Of a stretch of 32,460 bases of DNA, positions 31,128-32,460 are shown one piece after another. The DNA lies in IMG/VR virus record IMGVR_UViG_3300030451_002185, positions 1-32,460 of that record; one strand, written 5' to 3'. Origin of the DNA: a virus. The position numbers and the translations under genes are program-made. The notes under the pieces are model-generated. The model saw only the letters and a list, made by a program, of their open reading frames with translations, was not told the origin of the DNA and made no database searches. How positions within the stretch are numbered: position 1 is the stretch's first letter; the number at the start of each line of letters is the position of its first letter.

Positions 31128-32460
31128 ATGGATTTCAAGGAAGTCATAAAGGAACTAAAAATTGGTCGGCAACACGATCAGTACCTTGCTGAAAATAAAA
31201 GAAACCAAGACGAGGCAATTCAAAAAGAACTTGCCACTTTAAATAAAATGTTTGGTGCATTCTTTGCCTCACAGAAACCTACTGGTGATGATCTTGAAGA
31301 GAAGCGTGAGAAGAGAGAAAAGAAAGCAACTGAGCAAAAAGCAAAGAATAAACCTAAGAGTTTTAAAGATGGATTCTTTGCAGGAACTGGACTAGATGGA
31401 ATACTGGGTGGTGTTAAAGATTTAGCATCTGCCGCATTTGCTCCCTTTGCAGGTGCATTAGGTGGTATGTCTATTGGTGCTCTTATGGGTAAAGCACTTG
31501 GTATGACTTTCATGGGTGTTGTAGGTGCACTTCTTGGTGCCGCGTTTTTGGATAAATGGGTTGATCCTTTAGTAGATAAGATTACTGGTGATGATGCAAC
31601 TGCTTCTACTATGTTTGGCGAAATTGATATATCCAAAATAGTTTCTGGTATTGGTGGTGCGTTAGGTCTTCTCTTCGGTCCTAAATTAATATCGGCAGTT
31701 GTAGGATCTTACTTTGCAGACATAGGCGGTAAAGAAGGTGGTGGAAAATTTAGATTGATGTTCCTAAGAAGACTTGGTCTTGCAGGACTGTTACTTACTA
31801 TAGGTACTCTTGCAGGTAATTGGATAGATTCGTATGGAGGACCTGACGGAATGGGAAGTGCTGTATCGACTGCATTAACTGCGGCAGGTATTGGAGTCAT
31901 GCTTCTAGGTGGTAAGGGACTGATTATAGGTGCTCTTGTGGGGTTTGCCGTTGCAGGGGTGAGAGGATTGTTTCGATATCTTAATGATAGAGGCGCAGAA
32001 GCAGAAGAGATAGTTGTAAACAGGGTAAAAGAAAATACAGATCAAGTATTTGATGATTTGGCAAATAATCGAATAGAAGAGGCAAATCAAAAAGCAAGAC
32101 AAATCATGGGCGATATTCGCACGATGGATTATAACATAAGGGCAGGAACTACTTACATTGATCAGTTAGAACAAATGTATGCCATAGAACAAGGTGCTAA
32201 AGCGGCAAGAGAGTCGCATAGGGCAAGTGGTCACCTAGGTGGAGTAGATGAAGCAAATGCTATGATAATGAATCAATTGGGACAAAGGGCAGAGACTGTT
32301 AGTGATGCAGATTTACTTGCAGAAATACAAGCGGCAACACAGGGGATGGATTATCAACAAGTACAGAGTTTTTTAACCAATGCTCTAGACGAACTCCCTT
32401 CAGGGTTTGTTGCGAATCAAGACCAAGATAGATTGATGAAAGTTATTACTGAAAATTATG
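31128..32460 (+). CDS. Tape-measure-like / large membrane-interacting tail protein (partial)
   Basis: This begins with an ATG at 31128 behind GTAGGAAG and stays open to the window end, giving 444 residues. The first 80 residues are charged and helical (EEKREKREKKATEQKAKNKP). Residues about 85-260 are Gly/Ala-rich with several hydrophobic segments (FAGALGGMSIGALMGKALGM, MGVVGALLGAAFL, LAGLLLTIGTLAG, IGVMLLGGKGLIIGALVGF). A long helical region with Gln and Glu follows (NRIEEANQKARQIMGDIRTM). This make-up, and its place after the gp26 frameshift unit, match a tape measure protein, which sets tail length and enters the inner membrane. T4 gp29 similarity was not evident to me. Confidence 0.6.
   Translation, partial: MDFKEVIKELKIGRQHDQYLAENKRNQDEAIQKELATLNKMFGAFFASQKPTGDDLEEKREKREKKATEQKAKNKPKSFKDGFFAGTGLDGILGGVKDLASAAFAPFAGALGGMSIGALMGKALGMTFMGVVGALLGAAFLDKWVDPLVDKITGDDATASTMFGEIDISKIVSGIGGALGLLFGPKLISAVVGSYFADIGGKEGGGKFRLMFLRRLGLAGLLLTIGTLAGNWIDSYGGPDGMGSAVSTALTAAGIGVMLLGGKGLIIGALVGFAVAGVRGLFRYLNDRGAEAEEIVVNRVKENTDQVFDDLANNRIEEANQKARQIMGDIRTMDYNIRAGTTYIDQLEQMYAIEQGAKAARESHRASGHLGGVDEANAMIMNQLGQRAETVSDADLLAEIQAATQGMDYQQVQSFLTNALDELPSGFVANQDQDRLMKVITENY

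Noticed and set aside
1-32460. tRNA genes, CRISPR arrays, insertion sequences, attachment sites
   Set aside because: Reading both strands I found no cloverleaf-like cluster, spaced direct repeats or terminal inverted repeats that would support any of these.

Overview
The window is a virion-structure segment of a T4-like contractile-tailed phage (myovirus). The closest match by content and order is the marine group of T4-like phages that infect cyanobacteria and SAR11-type bacteria: separate gp25, gp6, gp8, gp53 and gp48-like baseplate genes, a DUF4815 giant wedge-associated protein, the AQSFF-type virion domain, and perfect T4 late promoters (TATAAATA). The host cannot be read from the sequence. 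I saw no tRNA, CRISPR, IS element or attachment site. Coding density is near total, and no gap between genes exceeds about 60 bases.

Region by region. (1) 16969-28277, minus strand: the baseplate hub and wedge operon, transcribed right to left as gp48-like tube cap, gp53, gp27-like hub, gp5 N-terminal (OB fold plus lysozyme), an amidase-fold hub protein, a beta-helix spike with an M15-like end, gp25, gp6 and a gp7/P2 gpI-like wedge. (2) 6290-16920, minus: a fibre-like protein, gp8, DUF4815 protein ending in a Hint (intein-like) domain, its AQSFF partner, and several small or paralogous structural proteins rich in Asp-Ser-Ala. (3) 2006-6293: an accessory block inside the structural operon. It holds four overlapping plus-strand genes (three GT-A glycosyltransferases and one methyltransferase), flanked by a minus-strand radical SAM enzyme and a minus-strand miniature protein kinase-like gene. 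(4) 1-1949, minus: late-promoter-driven fibre or whisker-type proteins, the last running off the left edge. (5) 28328-32460, plus: gp4 head completion, a conserved unknown, a tail-tube-fold protein, gp26 with a -1 frameshift extension, a tiny hydrophobic protein and the start of a tape-measure-like protein.

The most interesting points are these. The end of gp26 carries a textbook -1 programmed frameshift cassette: a Shine-Dalgarno-like GGAGGG, a T8 slippery run, a 6-nt spacer and a perfect 11-bp stem. It opens a 61-codon extension just before the tape measure, recreating in a T4-like phage the tail-chaperone frameshift layout of lambda and P2. The hub carries three peptidoglycan-hydrolase folds in three consecutive genes; only the lysozyme appears to keep its catalytic residue, while the amidase-like and M15-like domains appear to have lost their zinc ligands. 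A Hint domain sits at the break between two pieces of a protein that I recall as continuous in marine T4-like phages. The accessory block looks like a sugar/methyl/radical-SAM modification cassette with its own kinase-like protein. All family names are from my own reading of motifs; no database search was run.
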